Source: Polaromonas sp. (GTDB lineage Bacteria > Pseudomonadota > Gammaproteobacteria > Burkholderiales > Burkholderiaceae_C). From it: a stretch of DNA of 64,000 nucleotides. Under the pieces are notes generated by a model. The model had not been told where the DNA came from and ran no database searches. It worked only from the letters and a program-made list of their open reading frames with translations. How positions within the stretch are numbered: the stretch's first letter is position 1; each line of letters starts with the position of its first letter. The position numbers were made by a program, and so were the translations under genes. Shown piece after piece: positions 42,290-50,724 of this stretch. Where the stretch lies: the NCBI RefSeq assembly GCF_029945685.1, contig NZ_JAQSDA010000009.1:124001-188000 (forward strand). The letters run 5' to 3'.

Positions 42290-43249
42290 ATGGCGATGAC
42301 GAGAATTTTTTTGTGGTGGCGCGGCCTGGTCGCGCTGTTGGCTGCGGTGGGCGCCTTGACAGCCCATGCTGACGCAGGGGTTGCCATGGCTGCGCACCAG
42401 GTGTCACCCTCTGCGTGGTATGTCGAGGGCGTTTCGGCCCTGGGCTCGCCGGCCAACCAGAACTTCATTTCCAACGCCGGGTTCGTGGTAACGCCGGCAG
42501 GCGTCGTGGTGATTGATGCGCTGGGATCGCCTGCATTGGCGAGTCGCCTGATCGCAGAGATTCGCAAGGTAACGCCGCAACCAGTCACGCACGTGATCGT
42601 CACGCACTACCATGCCGACCACATCTATGGTCTGCAGACCTTCAAGGAGCTGGGGGCGCGCATCATTGCGCATCGGGGGGCGCAGGCCTATCTGAATTCC
42701 GAGACGGCCCGCTTGCGGCTGGAGACCTCGCGACAGGAACTTGCGCCCTGGATCGATGCGCAGACGCGCCTGGTGGAGGCCGACGAGTGGATCGACAATG
42801 ACAAGGAGCTGGTGGTGGGCGGCGTGCGCTTCCAGATCAAACACGTGGGTCCGTCGCATACCCCGGAGGACCTGGCGGTCTTCCTGCCCTCGGAAAAAGT
42901 GCTTTTTGCTGGCGACCTGGTCTTTCGCAGCCGTATTCCGTACGTCGGTCAGGCTGACAGCCGGCATTGGATCGTCGCGCTCGACAATCTACTCGCGTTT
43001 GACACGGCCGTCATCGTGCCCGGCCATGGGCCCCTGTCGTCCGAGGCCCGCAAGGATATGCAGCTGACACGCGACTACCTCGTCTACCTTCGCAAGGCGA
43101 TGGGGGAGGCCGCACGGAATCTGGAACCCTTTGACGAAGCCTACAAGGCGACCGACTGGACGCAGTTTGAACACCTGCCGCTGTTCCGTGTCGCCAACCG
43201 CATGAATGCCTACAACACCTATCTGTTGCTGGAACAGGAGACCAAGTGA
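42290..43249 (+). CDS. Exported metallo-beta-lactamase-fold hydrolase (SoxH-like)
   Basis: 319 residues with a signal peptide (hydrophobic 8-25, cleavage near AHADA). The zinc motif THYHADH (His106, His108, Asp110, His111) and later HxGPSHTPEDLAVF and VPGHGPLS histidines are intact, so it should bind two metals. Proteins of this type accompany sox genes (SoxH) and quinoprotein relay systems. The substrate is unknown; persulfide or thioester hydrolysis is a guess from context. It overlaps the SoxW-like start. Confidence 0.75.
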   Translation: MAMTRIFLWWRGLVALLAAVGALTAHADAGVAMAAHQVSPSAWYVEGVSALGSPANQNFISNAGFVVTPAGVVVIDALGSPALASRLIAEIRKVTPQPVTHVIVTHYHADHIYGLQTFKELGARIIAHRGAQAYLNSETARLRLETSRQELAPWIDAQTRLVEADEWIDNDKELVVGGVRFQIKHVGPSHTPEDLAVFLPSEKVLFAGDLVFRSRIPYVGQADSRHWIVALDNLLAFDTAVIVPGHGPLSSEARKDMQLTRDYLVYLRKAMGEAARNLEPFDEAYKATDWTQFEHLPLFRVANRMNAYNTYLLLEQETK

Positions 43250-43761
43250 TGAACAAGTCCCTGTTGACGTCCGGTGCCACGGATTCCGGGCGCTTTCCTC
43301 TCGCACGCCGGCGTCTGCTGCTGGCCGGCGCAGCAGTTTTCGCCTGCGGCGCCAGTGTGGCCGCGCCGGCGGTTTTGCCCGCTTCCGCGTCGCTGCCCGA
43401 TGAACTTGAGCAGGCCCTGAAGAAAGGCATGCCCCTGGTGGTGATGGTCAGCCTGGACGGCTGCCCGTTCTGCAAAGTGGCGCGCGAGAGTTATCTCGTT
43501 CCACTTCGGGAACAACAGGGCGTGGTGGTGGTGCAGCTTGACATGCGCAGCCGCCAGCGGGTCAAGGATTTCAAGGGGGCCATGCTCACCCATGATGAGC
43601 TGATTCGCAGCTGGGGCATCAAGGTCGCGCCCACGGTGCTGTTTTTTGGACGTGGCGGCGCGGAAATTGCCGAGCGCATGGTCGGGGGTTATATTCCCGA
43701 CTTTTACGGCGCCTATCTGGATGAGCGCCTGCGCCTGGCGCAAGTTGCGCTGCGGTCCTGA
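43249..43761 (+). CDS. soxW: SoxW-like periplasmic thioredoxin
   Basis: 170 residues from the ATG at 43249, overlapping the upstream stop (TGATG); a GTG one codon earlier is possible. A twin-arginine-like signal (ARRRLLLAGAAVFACG) is followed by a thioredoxin fold with the active site DGCPFCKVARE (CPFC) and the cis-proline region VAPTVLFF. SoxW-type thioredoxins keep SoxY or other Sox cysteines reduced. No soxV (CcdA-like electron donor) gene is seen in the window. Confidence 0.78.
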   Translation: MNKSLLTSGATDSGRFPLARRRLLLAGAAVFACGASVAAPAVLPASASLPDELEQALKKGMPLVVMVSLDGCPFCKVARESYLVPLREQQGVVVVQLDMRSRQRVKDFKGAMLTHDELIRSWGIKVAPTVLFFGRGGAEIAERMVGGYIPDFYGAYLDERLRLAQVALRS

Positions 43762-43886
43762 CCGGAAGCCGGCGCGCTCTCAGCATGGCAGGCGCGGGGA
43801 ATGGCAGCCGGCTGCGCAGGTTTCAGGCGCCGGGCGACCGCACTTCGGCGATGCCCTCAACTCCACCAGCGGCTTGGAACAATTGA

Positions 43887-44825
43887 CTACTCCCGCTCCA
43901 GTTCCAGATAGGTGCGGCTGCCGTTGCCTGGCAACAGCTCGCCGGCATTGAGCAGTCGCATGAAGGGCAGCGCATTGAATGATTTGACCGCGGCGCTCAC
44001 GTCCGTTCCCTCATCCACCGCTTTCCTCATGTGGGCGCGCAAGGCCAGCAGGTAGTCCCGCGTGTCGGCGGCCGCGGTAGCGAGATCGGTCACCTCGCCG
44101 TGGCCTGGCACGATGCGCTGCGGCTTGAGGTCCTCAACGACCTTGAACATTGCCAGCCAGGCGCTGGTGTTGCTCACGGGAATGACGCCAAGCAGGCGGT
44201 CGACGTACACAATGTCGCCGCTGAACAGGACATTCCTGGAGGGCAGCCACACCATCATGTCGCCGGGCGTGTGGCCGCCGCCGCGGTGGCGCAGCTCCAG
44301 CGTGATGCCGCCCAGTTCCAGTTGCGCATCATTGCCGTCAATGAGCCGGGTCGGCAACGTGGGCATGGTGCCGGCGGCGCGTTCCTTGAGGGTTGCCGTC
44401 AGGGCTGCCAGGTGGTCGCCACCACGCGCGAGCATGTCGGCCCGTGCGCTGGCGTGGGCGATGATCTCGGCGCCTTGCTCCTTGAAGTAGCCATTGCCCA
44501 GCCAGCGGTGGTCCTGTCCGCCGGTGTTGATGACCCATTGGATGGGCTGCGGCGTGACGCGGCGCACGGCCTCATGAATCTTGCGGGCCGACTGATACGT
44601 GGCGCCACTGTCGATCAGCACCGCGCCCGCTGGCGTCACGATCAGGCCGATGTTCGCGTTCAGGCCTTCGTTGTCATGGCTTCGCGGGCCCTTGTCGCCG
44701 ACGTAGGCATAAACACCGTCGGACACCGGTTTGAAGTTGACGTCAACGGCATGGGCTGCCGGCGCGAGGGTGAGCAGGCCCATGAGAACCAGGCGCCGGA
44801 TGTCAGTCCGCAATTTTTTAGTCAT
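43887..44825 (-). CDS. Second exported metallo-hydrolase with altered first zinc motif
   Basis: 312 residues with a signal peptide (cleavage near AHAVD). It is a paralogue of the SoxH-like gene and convergent with it. The usual HxHxDH is replaced by TGGQDH (Thr101, Gly103, Asp105, His106), while the downstream GGGHTPGDMMVW and VPGHGEV histidines remain. I recall the same INTGGQDHRWLGN pattern from the quinoprotein relay system zinc metallohydrolase 2 family. It may bind one metal or lack hydrolase activity. Confidence 0.7.
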   Translation of the reverse strand: MTKKLRTDIRRLVLMGLLTLAPAAHAVDVNFKPVSDGVYAYVGDKGPRSHDNEGLNANIGLIVTPAGAVLIDSGATYQSARKIHEAVRRVTPQPIQWVINTGGQDHRWLGNGYFKEQGAEIIAHASARADMLARGGDHLAALTATLKERAAGTMPTLPTRLIDGNDAQLELGGITLELRHRGGGHTPGDMMVWLPSRNVLFSGDIVYVDRLLGVIPVSNTSAWLAMFKVVEDLKPQRIVPGHGEVTDLATAAADTRDYLLALRAHMRKAVDEGTDVSAAVKSFNALPFMRLLNAGELLPGNGSRTYLELERE

Positions 44826-45124
44826 ATCGGCCGTTGGCCCTTGTTGTATAAGCGCACATAGCTATAATAATAATAGCAATCGTGAAGTTGCACCGATGTG
44901 TATCGTAGCGCAGCCGTCACGGCGTCAGCGCCATGAACAATGTCGGACGAACCCTGACCGGCCGCTGTGCACATTCGGTCAGCAGGCGTCCTTCAGGTGC
45001 ATCCAAGCCTGACGGCTGTCCATCGGTCAGGATCAGCACAGCTCTTGGCGACCCGTGTGCTTTCCACGCCGCGGCATCCTCCGACGTTTGCGTGGCGTTG
45101 CGCCTTGCTGTACGCTTGTATTTC
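44826..45124. other. Intergenic region before the small cytochrome c gene
   Basis: About 300 bp between divergent genes. The only frames are shadows. The AT-rich start (TATAATAATAATAGC near 44866) is probably promoter sequence for the leftward metallo-hydrolase. Confidence 0.4.
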
Positions 45125-45442
45125 ATGAGTCCATCCACCTTCCCCCTGCTTCTCTTGCTGGTCGGTGCATCTGCCGGCGCGCAAGTACCGGCCCTGTATG
45201 AGGGCGCTGATCTCAAGCTGGGAGAGCGACTGATCGCGGAGCACAAGTGCGCGGCCTGTCATCGGCAGAAAGTGGGTGGCGATGGCAGTTCCGTTTACCG
45301 ACCCGCCGGGCGTGTCAATACACCAGGCGTTTTGCGCGGGATGGTGGAGTCGTGCAACACCGAGCTCAATCTTGGGCTGTTTCCCGAGGAGGTGACGGCC
45401 ATCTCGGCCGTCTTGAATCGGGACCACTACCGATTCAAATAA
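45125..45442 (+). CDS. Small monoheme cytochrome c
   Basis: 105 residues from ATG 45125, giving a clean signal peptide (LLLLLVGASAGAQ, cleavage about residue 20). The longer upstream frame has no signal. There is one heme motif, CAACH (42-46); the remaining sequence (GLFPEEVTAISAVLNRDHYRF) fits a short c-type cytochrome. It lies between the metallo-hydrolases and soxC. It may carry electrons for the relay of those proteins or for the Sox system. Confidence 0.7.
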   Translation: MSPSTFPLLLLLVGASAGAQVPALYEGADLKLGERLIAEHKCAACHRQKVGGDGSSVYRPAGRVNTPGVLRGMVESCNTELNLGLFPEEVTAISAVLNRDHYRFK

Positions 45443-45758
45443 GGGTCCTGCAGCCCCGGAGATGGTGAAAACCCTTGCGGCGATCCCTGGATTATCATTT
45501 ATATTCGTGCATCCGGATATTCGGAATCTAAGAATACTGGCTGCCCGCTTCAGGACGGGTTTCGGGCTTTGCATGGATGGCGATCCGGTTTTGACGGAAT
45601 GCCCGCGATCCAATTGCCGCGGTTGGCAGAGAGTGCTGCAGACCCGTGCGAACGGCTTCCAGGCATGCCGGCCGGGCAAAAGGGTGAAGGCGGGGTGGCC
45701 CCGCAGACCGGGATGGAAATGCGGGCTGGAGCCCGGCTATTGATCAAAAGGAAGCTGT
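45443..45758. promoter_or_regulatory. soxC upstream region with two ATATTC motifs
   Basis: About 315 bp with no gene. ATATTCGTG at 45501-45509 and ATATTCGGA at 45517-45525 stand 16 bp apart, about 235 bp upstream of soxC. This is the only region with a tandem pair, consistent with control of the core soxCDYZAXB operon. Confidence 0.45.
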
Positions 45759-47126
45759 GTGAACCAAGACGACTTGAGCTCAGGAAGAATCCTGAAGGCC
45801 CCCGAGAGCTTTTTGAGCCGTGACGGCATCAAAACCGTTGCTGCAGAGGCCCGCCACGGGCGTCGCGACTTCATCCGCAGCGCCTTTGCCGCGGCAGCGG
45901 CGGGGCTGGCCGTGCCGGTTGCGCTGGCCCAGGGAAATCCGGTGCCAGCTGAAGGCGGCGATCCCAACATCCTGAACCTGCCTGAGCACAGCAAGGGCCT
46001 GGGCCAGCCCGTGGCTGCCGACGGTGGTTATGGCAAGCCTTCAAAATACGAGGTGAATGTCCAGCGCCGTCAGAGCCCGGGACTGACCCAGACCTCGCAG
46101 GCGTCGGTGTCGTTTGCGCCATTGCAGTCACTGTTTGGCATCGTCACTCCGAGCGGCCTGCACTTCGAGCGGCACCATCAGGGCTGGTGGGATATTGATC
46201 CGTCCAAGCACCGTCTCATGATCAACGGCATGGTCAGGTCGCCCAGGGTGTTCACGCTGGACGAAATCATGCGCCTGCCTTCCGTGTCGCGCTTTCACTT
46301 TATCGAATGCGGCGCCAACACGGCGGTCGAATGGGGCAATGTGGCAGTGCCCACAGTCCAGTACACCCACGGCATGATCTCTTGCAGCGAGTTCACCGGC
46401 GTGCCGCTGATCACCCTGCTCGAGATGGCGGGAGCCGACCTCAGGGGCGGCAAGTTCGTCCTCGCCGAAGGTGCTGATGGGTCCTCCATGACGCGCACCA
46501 TTCCCATGAGTCTCATCAAGTCTGGCGAGGTGTTCGTGGCCTATGGCCAGAACGGTGAAATGCTGCGCCCGGAGCAGGGCTATCCATTGCGCCTGATCGT
46601 GCCGGGGGTGCAAGGGGTGAGCTGGGTGAAGTACCTGCGCCGGCTGGAGGTGGGCGACCAACCCTATGCCACCAAGGATGAAGCGATTCACTACATCGAC
46701 TTGCAGCCTGACGGCACCCATCGGCAGTACGCCAGCATCCAGGAATGCAAAAGCGTCGTGACCACACCTTCGGGCGGTCAGGCTCTGCTTGACAAGGGTT
46801 TTTACAACATCAACGGGCTGGCCTGGTCAGGCCGGGGCAAGGTCAAGCGGGTCGATGTGTCGGTGGACGGCGGGCGCAACTGGCGCACCGCGCGGCTGGA
46901 GTCGCCGGTGCTGACGAAGGCGCTGACCCGCTTCAGCCTTGACTGGGTATGGGACGGTCAACCTGCCATCATTCAAAGCCGCGCCATGGATGACACCGGT
47001 TACGTGCAGCCGAATTACAAGCAGCTTCGCGCGGTGCGCGGTACACGCTCCATCTATCACAACAATGCCATCCAGTCCTGGTTGGTTCAGGCAAACGGCG
47101 AGGTGAAAAATGTCCAGGTTTCCTAA
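45759..47126 (+). CDS. soxC: SoxC, molybdoprotein of sulfane dehydrogenase
   Basis: 455 residues, starting at GTG 45759 with AAAAGGAAG upstream. A Tat signal is visible (HGRRDFIRSAFAAAAAGLA, Arg35-Arg36), which fits export of folded molybdenum-cofactor protein. The cofactor-ligating cysteine lies in FHFIECGANT (Cys184). The C-terminal dimerisation domain ends normally. With SoxD it oxidises the sulfane sulfur on SoxY, giving complete thiosulfate oxidation without sulfur globules. It overlaps soxD. Confidence 0.92.
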   Translation: MNQDDLSSGRILKAPESFLSRDGIKTVAAEARHGRRDFIRSAFAAAAAGLAVPVALAQGNPVPAEGGDPNILNLPEHSKGLGQPVAADGGYGKPSKYEVNVQRRQSPGLTQTSQASVSFAPLQSLFGIVTPSGLHFERHHQGWWDIDPSKHRLMINGMVRSPRVFTLDEIMRLPSVSRFHFIECGANTAVEWGNVAVPTVQYTHGMISCSEFTGVPLITLLEMAGADLRGGKFVLAEGADGSSMTRTIPMSLIKSGEVFVAYGQNGEMLRPEQGYPLRLIVPGVQGVSWVKYLRRLEVGDQPYATKDEAIHYIDLQPDGTHRQYASIQECKSVVTTPSGGQALLDKGFYNINGLAWSGRGKVKRVDVSVDGGRNWRTARLESPVLTKALTRFSLDWVWDGQPAIIQSRAMDDTGYVQPNYKQLRAVRGTRSIYHNNAIQSWLVQANGEVKNVQVS

Positions 47127-48225
47127 AGCGGTTCTGGCCGCTGCCATGCTTGCCCTGGTGAGCCATGCGGGCGCGCAGACCGCCGCCAACTACCCGGGCG
47201 TTGGACGCGCCGCAACGCCCAAGGAAATCGCCGCCTGGGATATCGATGTGCGGCCGGATTTCAAGGGTCTTCCGCCAGGATCGGGAACGGTGGCAAAAGG
47301 GCAGGAGGTCTGGGAAGGAAAATGTGCGTCGTGCCACGGCGTTTTTGGCGAGTCAGGCGAAGTGTTCAGTCCCCTGGTCGGTGGCACCACGGCAGAAGAC
47401 ATCAAGAAAGGGCGCGTCGCCAATCTCACGACGACAACCTATCCGGGGCGCACCACCCTGATGAAGGTGTCCACCCTCTCGACCTTGTGGGACTACATCA
47501 ATCGGGCCATGCCCTGGACGGCCCCCAAGTCGCTGACGACCGAGGAAGTCTATTCGGTGACGGCCTTTTTGCTCAACCTGGGGGGCATTGTCCCGGACGA
47601 CTTCACGCTCTCCAACAAAAACATGGAGGAAGTCCAGAATCGCATGCCCAACCGCAACGGCATGACGACCAGGCATGCGATGTGGCCGGGCAATGAACTT
47701 GGCGGTGGCGCCAAGCCTGACACCCGCAATGTGGCCTGCATGAAAAACTGCGCGCCGGAGCCCAAGGTGGCGTCGTTCCTGCCGGACTTTGCGCGCAACG
47801 CGCATGGAAATCTCGCGGAGCAGAGCCGACTGGTTGGCGCGCAGCGTGGCGTCGACACGACCAGGCCGGAGGGCTTGGCGCCGATGCCTGGCGTGGCAAC
47901 GGCGCCTGTCGCCCTGAAAGCGGCCGAAGCGGCGCCCGCCAGGGCAGCGACCCGGGCCGAGCCGGCTGGAGTCGGCAGCAAGGCAGCACTGGCATTGACG
48001 CAGAAGTACAGCTGCACGGCGTGCCACTCGATTGACAAAAAGATCATCGGCCCCAGTTTCATGGACATTGCCAGGAAGCACGCCGGGAAAGAGGACTATC
48101 TTGCAGGCAAGGTGAAGGCGGGCAGCGTCGGGGTTTGGGGTGCGATGCCCATGCCTGCGCAAAGCTTGAGCGAGGCCGAGGCCAAAACCATTGCCGCGTG
48201 GCTGGCAGCAGGTGCGGGAAAATAA
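47110..48225 (+). CDS. soxD: SoxD, diheme cytochrome c of sulfane dehydrogenase
   Basis: 371 residues with a signal peptide (cleavage after GAQ, about residue 23). Two heme motifs, CASCH (72-76) and CTACH (302-306), are linked by an alanine/proline-rich stretch, as in SoxD. Methionine ligands are probably near GAMPMPAQ. It overlaps soxC by 17 bp, so the pair is co-translated. Confidence 0.9.
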   Translation: MSRFPKAVLAAAMLALVSHAGAQTAANYPGVGRAATPKEIAAWDIDVRPDFKGLPPGSGTVAKGQEVWEGKCASCHGVFGESGEVFSPLVGGTTAEDIKKGRVANLTTTTYPGRTTLMKVSTLSTLWDYINRAMPWTAPKSLTTEEVYSVTAFLLNLGGIVPDDFTLSNKNMEEVQNRMPNRNGMTTRHAMWPGNELGGGAKPDTRNVACMKNCAPEPKVASFLPDFARNAHGNLAEQSRLVGAQRGVDTTRPEGLAPMPGVATAPVALKAAEAAPARAATRAEPAGVGSKAALALTQKYSCTACHSIDKKIIGPSFMDIARKHAGKEDYLAGKVKAGSVGVWGAMPMPAQSLSEAEAKTIAAWLAAGAGK

Positions 48226-48295
48226 GGGCCGGGAATGTCCCCATGCAGGGCATTGATTCTTATATTAGTATTTACATTGACCAAGGAGATTTCAC

Positions 48296-48754
48296 ATGCA
48301 AACACGTCGCGAGACACTCAAACAGGGCGCCATCGTTGCGGGCCTGCTGGCATCCACGGGCTTGTTCCCCCAGTATGCGATGGCGGCCTACAACAAGACC
48401 GCATTCGAAGCCAAAACACCGGCGGACGTCATGAAAGCACTGGGCGCTGGCGCACCGGTCGAGAGCAAAGACGTCACCATTGGCGGCCCCGACATCGCTG
48501 AAAACGGCGCTGTGGTGCCTTTGACCGCCAGCACCACGCTTGCCGGCGTGAAGCAGATTCTGATTTTGGTCGAGAAAAACCCATCCGCTTTGGTGGCAGT
48601 GTTCAACATGACCGACAGCGTCGAGCCAAGCTTCGCCACCCGTACCAAGATGGGCCAGTCCTCGGACGTGTACGCCGTCGCGGTGATGGCGGATGGCAAG
48701 GCGTTTTTCGCGAAAAAGGAAGTCAAGGTCACGCTTGGCGGTTGCGGCGGCTGA
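48296..48754 (+). CDS. soxY: SoxY, sulfur-carrier subunit
   Basis: 152 residues. Tat signal (TRRETLKQGAIVAGLLA) and the hallmark C-terminal GGCGG swinging arm (carrier cysteine at residue 150). The intermediates of thiosulfate oxidation are bound covalently to this cysteine. AAGGAG lies 9 bases before the ATG. The AT-rich upstream stretch (TTATATTAGTATTTAC, 48261-48276) may hold an internal promoter. Confidence 0.95.
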   Translation: MQTRRETLKQGAIVAGLLASTGLFPQYAMAAYNKTAFEAKTPADVMKALGAGAPVESKDVTIGGPDIAENGAVVPLTASTTLAGVKQILILVEKNPSALVAVFNMTDSVEPSFATRTKMGQSSDVYAVAVMADGKAFFAKKEVKVTLGGCGG

Positions 48755-48798
48755 TCGCCCTTCTTTGAACAATTCAATACAGATTCAGGAGTAAGAAA

Positions 48799-49110
48799 AT
48801 GGCAGATCCGATGCGTATTCGCGCCCAGGTGGCAGGCAACAATGCAACCGTCCGTGTTTTGATGAGTCACGAGATGGAATCCGGCCAGCGCAAGGACGCG
48901 GCAGGCAAGCTTGTGCCTGCCTGGCATATCGCCGAAGTCACCGCCACGCATAACGGCAAGACCGTCATGACGGCGGAATGGGGTCCGGCGGTTTCGAAAA
49001 ATCCGTTCCTGCAGTTCACCGTCAAGGGCGCCAAGGCCGGTGACAAGGTCGGTGTGAGCTGGAAGGACAACAAGGGCGAAAGCAGGGCCGACGAGGCGAC
49101 GGTTTCCTGA
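48799..49110 (+). CDS. soxZ: SoxZ, partner of SoxY
   Basis: 103 residues with no signal peptide, as expected because SoxZ is exported with Tat-targeted SoxY. It starts MADPMRIRAQ and contains FLQFTVKGAKAGDKVGVSW, typical of the immunoglobulin-like SoxZ fold. Confidence 0.95.
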   Translation: MADPMRIRAQVAGNNATVRVLMSHEMESGQRKDAAGKLVPAWHIAEVTATHNGKTVMTAEWGPAVSKNPFLQFTVKGAKAGDKVGVSWKDNKGESRADEATVS

Positions 49111-49194
49111 GCTTTCGGATTCCATGTTGAGAGTGGAGAAGGGCTTGCTCTTCTCCATTTACGTTTGGCTTCATAACAAGTTCAAGAGGTGACA

Positions 49195-49998
49195 ATGACA
49201 CAAGCAAAACTACTGATCATGGCTGCGTTGGCTGCTGTCATGGCAGGCAACGTGCTGGCGCAGAAGTCTGCGTCAGAGGGCATTGCCGAATACCGGGCCA
49301 TGCTGCAGGACGGTAACCCCGCAGAATTGTTTGAAGCCAAGGGCCAGGAACTCTGGAAACAGAAACGCGGTGTCAAAGCGGAATCGCTTGAAAAGTGCGA
49401 TCTGGGCAAGGGCCCTGGCGTGGTCAAAGGTGCCTTTGTGGAACTGCCGCGTTATTTTGCGGATACCAAGCGGGTGCAGGATCTGGAGTCCCGTCTGCTC
49501 ACCTGCATGGAAACGCTGCAGGGCTTCAATGCTGCCGAGATGGCCAAGACGCCTTTCGGCAAGGGCGAGCAAAACAACGTGACGGCGCTCGCGGCCTGGA
49601 TCTCGGCTGAATCGAAGGGCATGAAATTCAACCTGCCACAGGACCATGTACAGGAAAAAACCATGTACGAAGTGGGCAAACGCCTGTTCTTCGCGCGTGG
49701 CGGCACCCATGACTTTGCCTGTGCTTCGTGCCATGGTGCGGACGACAAGCGCATCCGCTTGCAGGATCTGCCCAACCTCACCAAGCAACCGGGCGCCGGC
49801 AATGGTTTCGGTGCCTGGCCGGCTTACCGCGTCTCCAACGGGCAGTTGTGGGGCATGCAACTGCGTCTGAATGACTGCTATCGGCAGCAACGCTTTCCTT
49901 ATCCCCTGTTTGGCAGCGATGCGACCATCGCACTGGGTGTCTATATGGGTGTGAACGGCAAGGGCGGCGAGTCGATCGCCCCGGCTCTCAAGCGTTAA
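49195..49998 (+). CDS. soxA: SoxA, cytochrome c of the SoxAX thiosulfate-binding complex
   Basis: 267 residues from ATG 49195; the GTG two codons earlier lies inside the ribosome-binding sequence AGAGGTGA. Signal peptide ends near VLAQ. The C-terminal heme motif is CASCH (176-180) and the active-site cysteine ligand is in RLNDCYRQQRFPYP (Cys228). The first heme site of diheme SoxA is absent (KCDLG and LLTCMETL instead), so this is the monoheme type. SoxAX joins thiosulfate to the SoxY cysteine. Confidence 0.93.
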   Translation: MTQAKLLIMAALAAVMAGNVLAQKSASEGIAEYRAMLQDGNPAELFEAKGQELWKQKRGVKAESLEKCDLGKGPGVVKGAFVELPRYFADTKRVQDLESRLLTCMETLQGFNAAEMAKTPFGKGEQNNVTALAAWISAESKGMKFNLPQDHVQEKTMYEVGKRLFFARGGTHDFACASCHGADDKRIRLQDLPNLTKQPGAGNGFGAWPAYRVSNGQLWGMQLRLNDCYRQQRFPYPLFGSDATIALGVYMGVNGKGGESIAPALKR

Positions 49999-50010
49999 GG
50001 AGACAGCATC

Positions 50011-50658
50011 ATGAAAAAAACCATCAAATACCTTGTTCCTGCCCTCGCAGTCTTTCTGGCTGGCTGTGCTGTCATGCCCTCCAGTGCGGATCTGGACAAA
50101 CTGGCAGCGGACATCGCCAAAGCATCGTTCCGGGACGAGGGTCAGGCCAAAGTTGATCGTCTGGTCCAGGATGATGCCAACCGTCAGTGCAGCGCCGCCG
50201 ATGTGGCCGGCAAACCGCTGGATGAAAAAGTGGCCCAGGCGATAGAAGCCGCAAACATGAAAACCATCAAGTGGCCTTCGGACGGGAAATTTCTCGGCGA
50301 CTGGAAAGAGGGCGAGAAAGTCGCTCAGGATGGACGCGGCATGACATGGACTGACAAGGCGGGTTCGGTCAATGGCGGCAACTGCTACAACTGCCACCAG
50401 ATCAGCAAGGAGGAGATTTCCTTCGGCACGATTGGCCCCAGCCTTTACAACTACGGCAAGCTGCGCGGTGTGGCGGACCCGGCCAGCCCGGCCTCCAAGC
50501 CGATCGTGGAATATACCTGGGGAAAGATCTGGAATGCGCGCGCCTACAACGCCTGCTCGCAAATGCCGAGGGCTGGCCACAATGGCTTCCTGACCGAACA
50601 GCAGATCAAGAATGTCATGGCTCTGTTGCTGGATCCGAAATCGCCGGTCAACCAGTGA
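50011..50658 (+). CDS. soxX: SoxX, cytochrome c partner of SoxA
   Basis: 215 residues with a lipoprotein-type signal (PALAVFLAGC, lipobox Cys19), so it may be membrane-anchored. Heme motif CYNCH (125-129) and the methionine ligand in CSQMPR (Met185). An N-terminal extension of about 80 residues makes it longer than the smallest SoxX proteins. It follows soxA after 12 bp. Confidence 0.92.
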   Translation: MKKTIKYLVPALAVFLAGCAVMPSSADLDKLAADIAKASFRDEGQAKVDRLVQDDANRQCSAADVAGKPLDEKVAQAIEAANMKTIKWPSDGKFLGDWKEGEKVAQDGRGMTWTDKAGSVNGGNCYNCHQISKEEISFGTIGPSLYNYGKLRGVADPASPASKPIVEYTWGKIWNARAYNACSQMPRAGHNGFLTEQQIKNVMALLLDPKSPVNQ

Positions 50659-50667
50659 TGTGAATCC

Positions 50668-50694
50668 GACCCAGGCTTGTCCTGGGTCTTTTTT
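50668..50694 (+). terminator. Intrinsic terminator after soxX
   Basis: GACCCAGG / CCTGGGTC stem with a 5-base loop and six T residues. It separates soxX from soxB, so soxB transcripts may arise partly by read-through or from their own promoter. Confidence 0.8.
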
Positions 50695-50724
50695 ATTGAC
50701 CACTAATTCAGTAGTTGCAGATTT

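Noticed and set aside
43762..43886. Terminator between the convergent SoxW-like and second metallo-hydrolase genes
   Set aside because: Only weak GC-rich pairing is visible and no T run follows on either strand.
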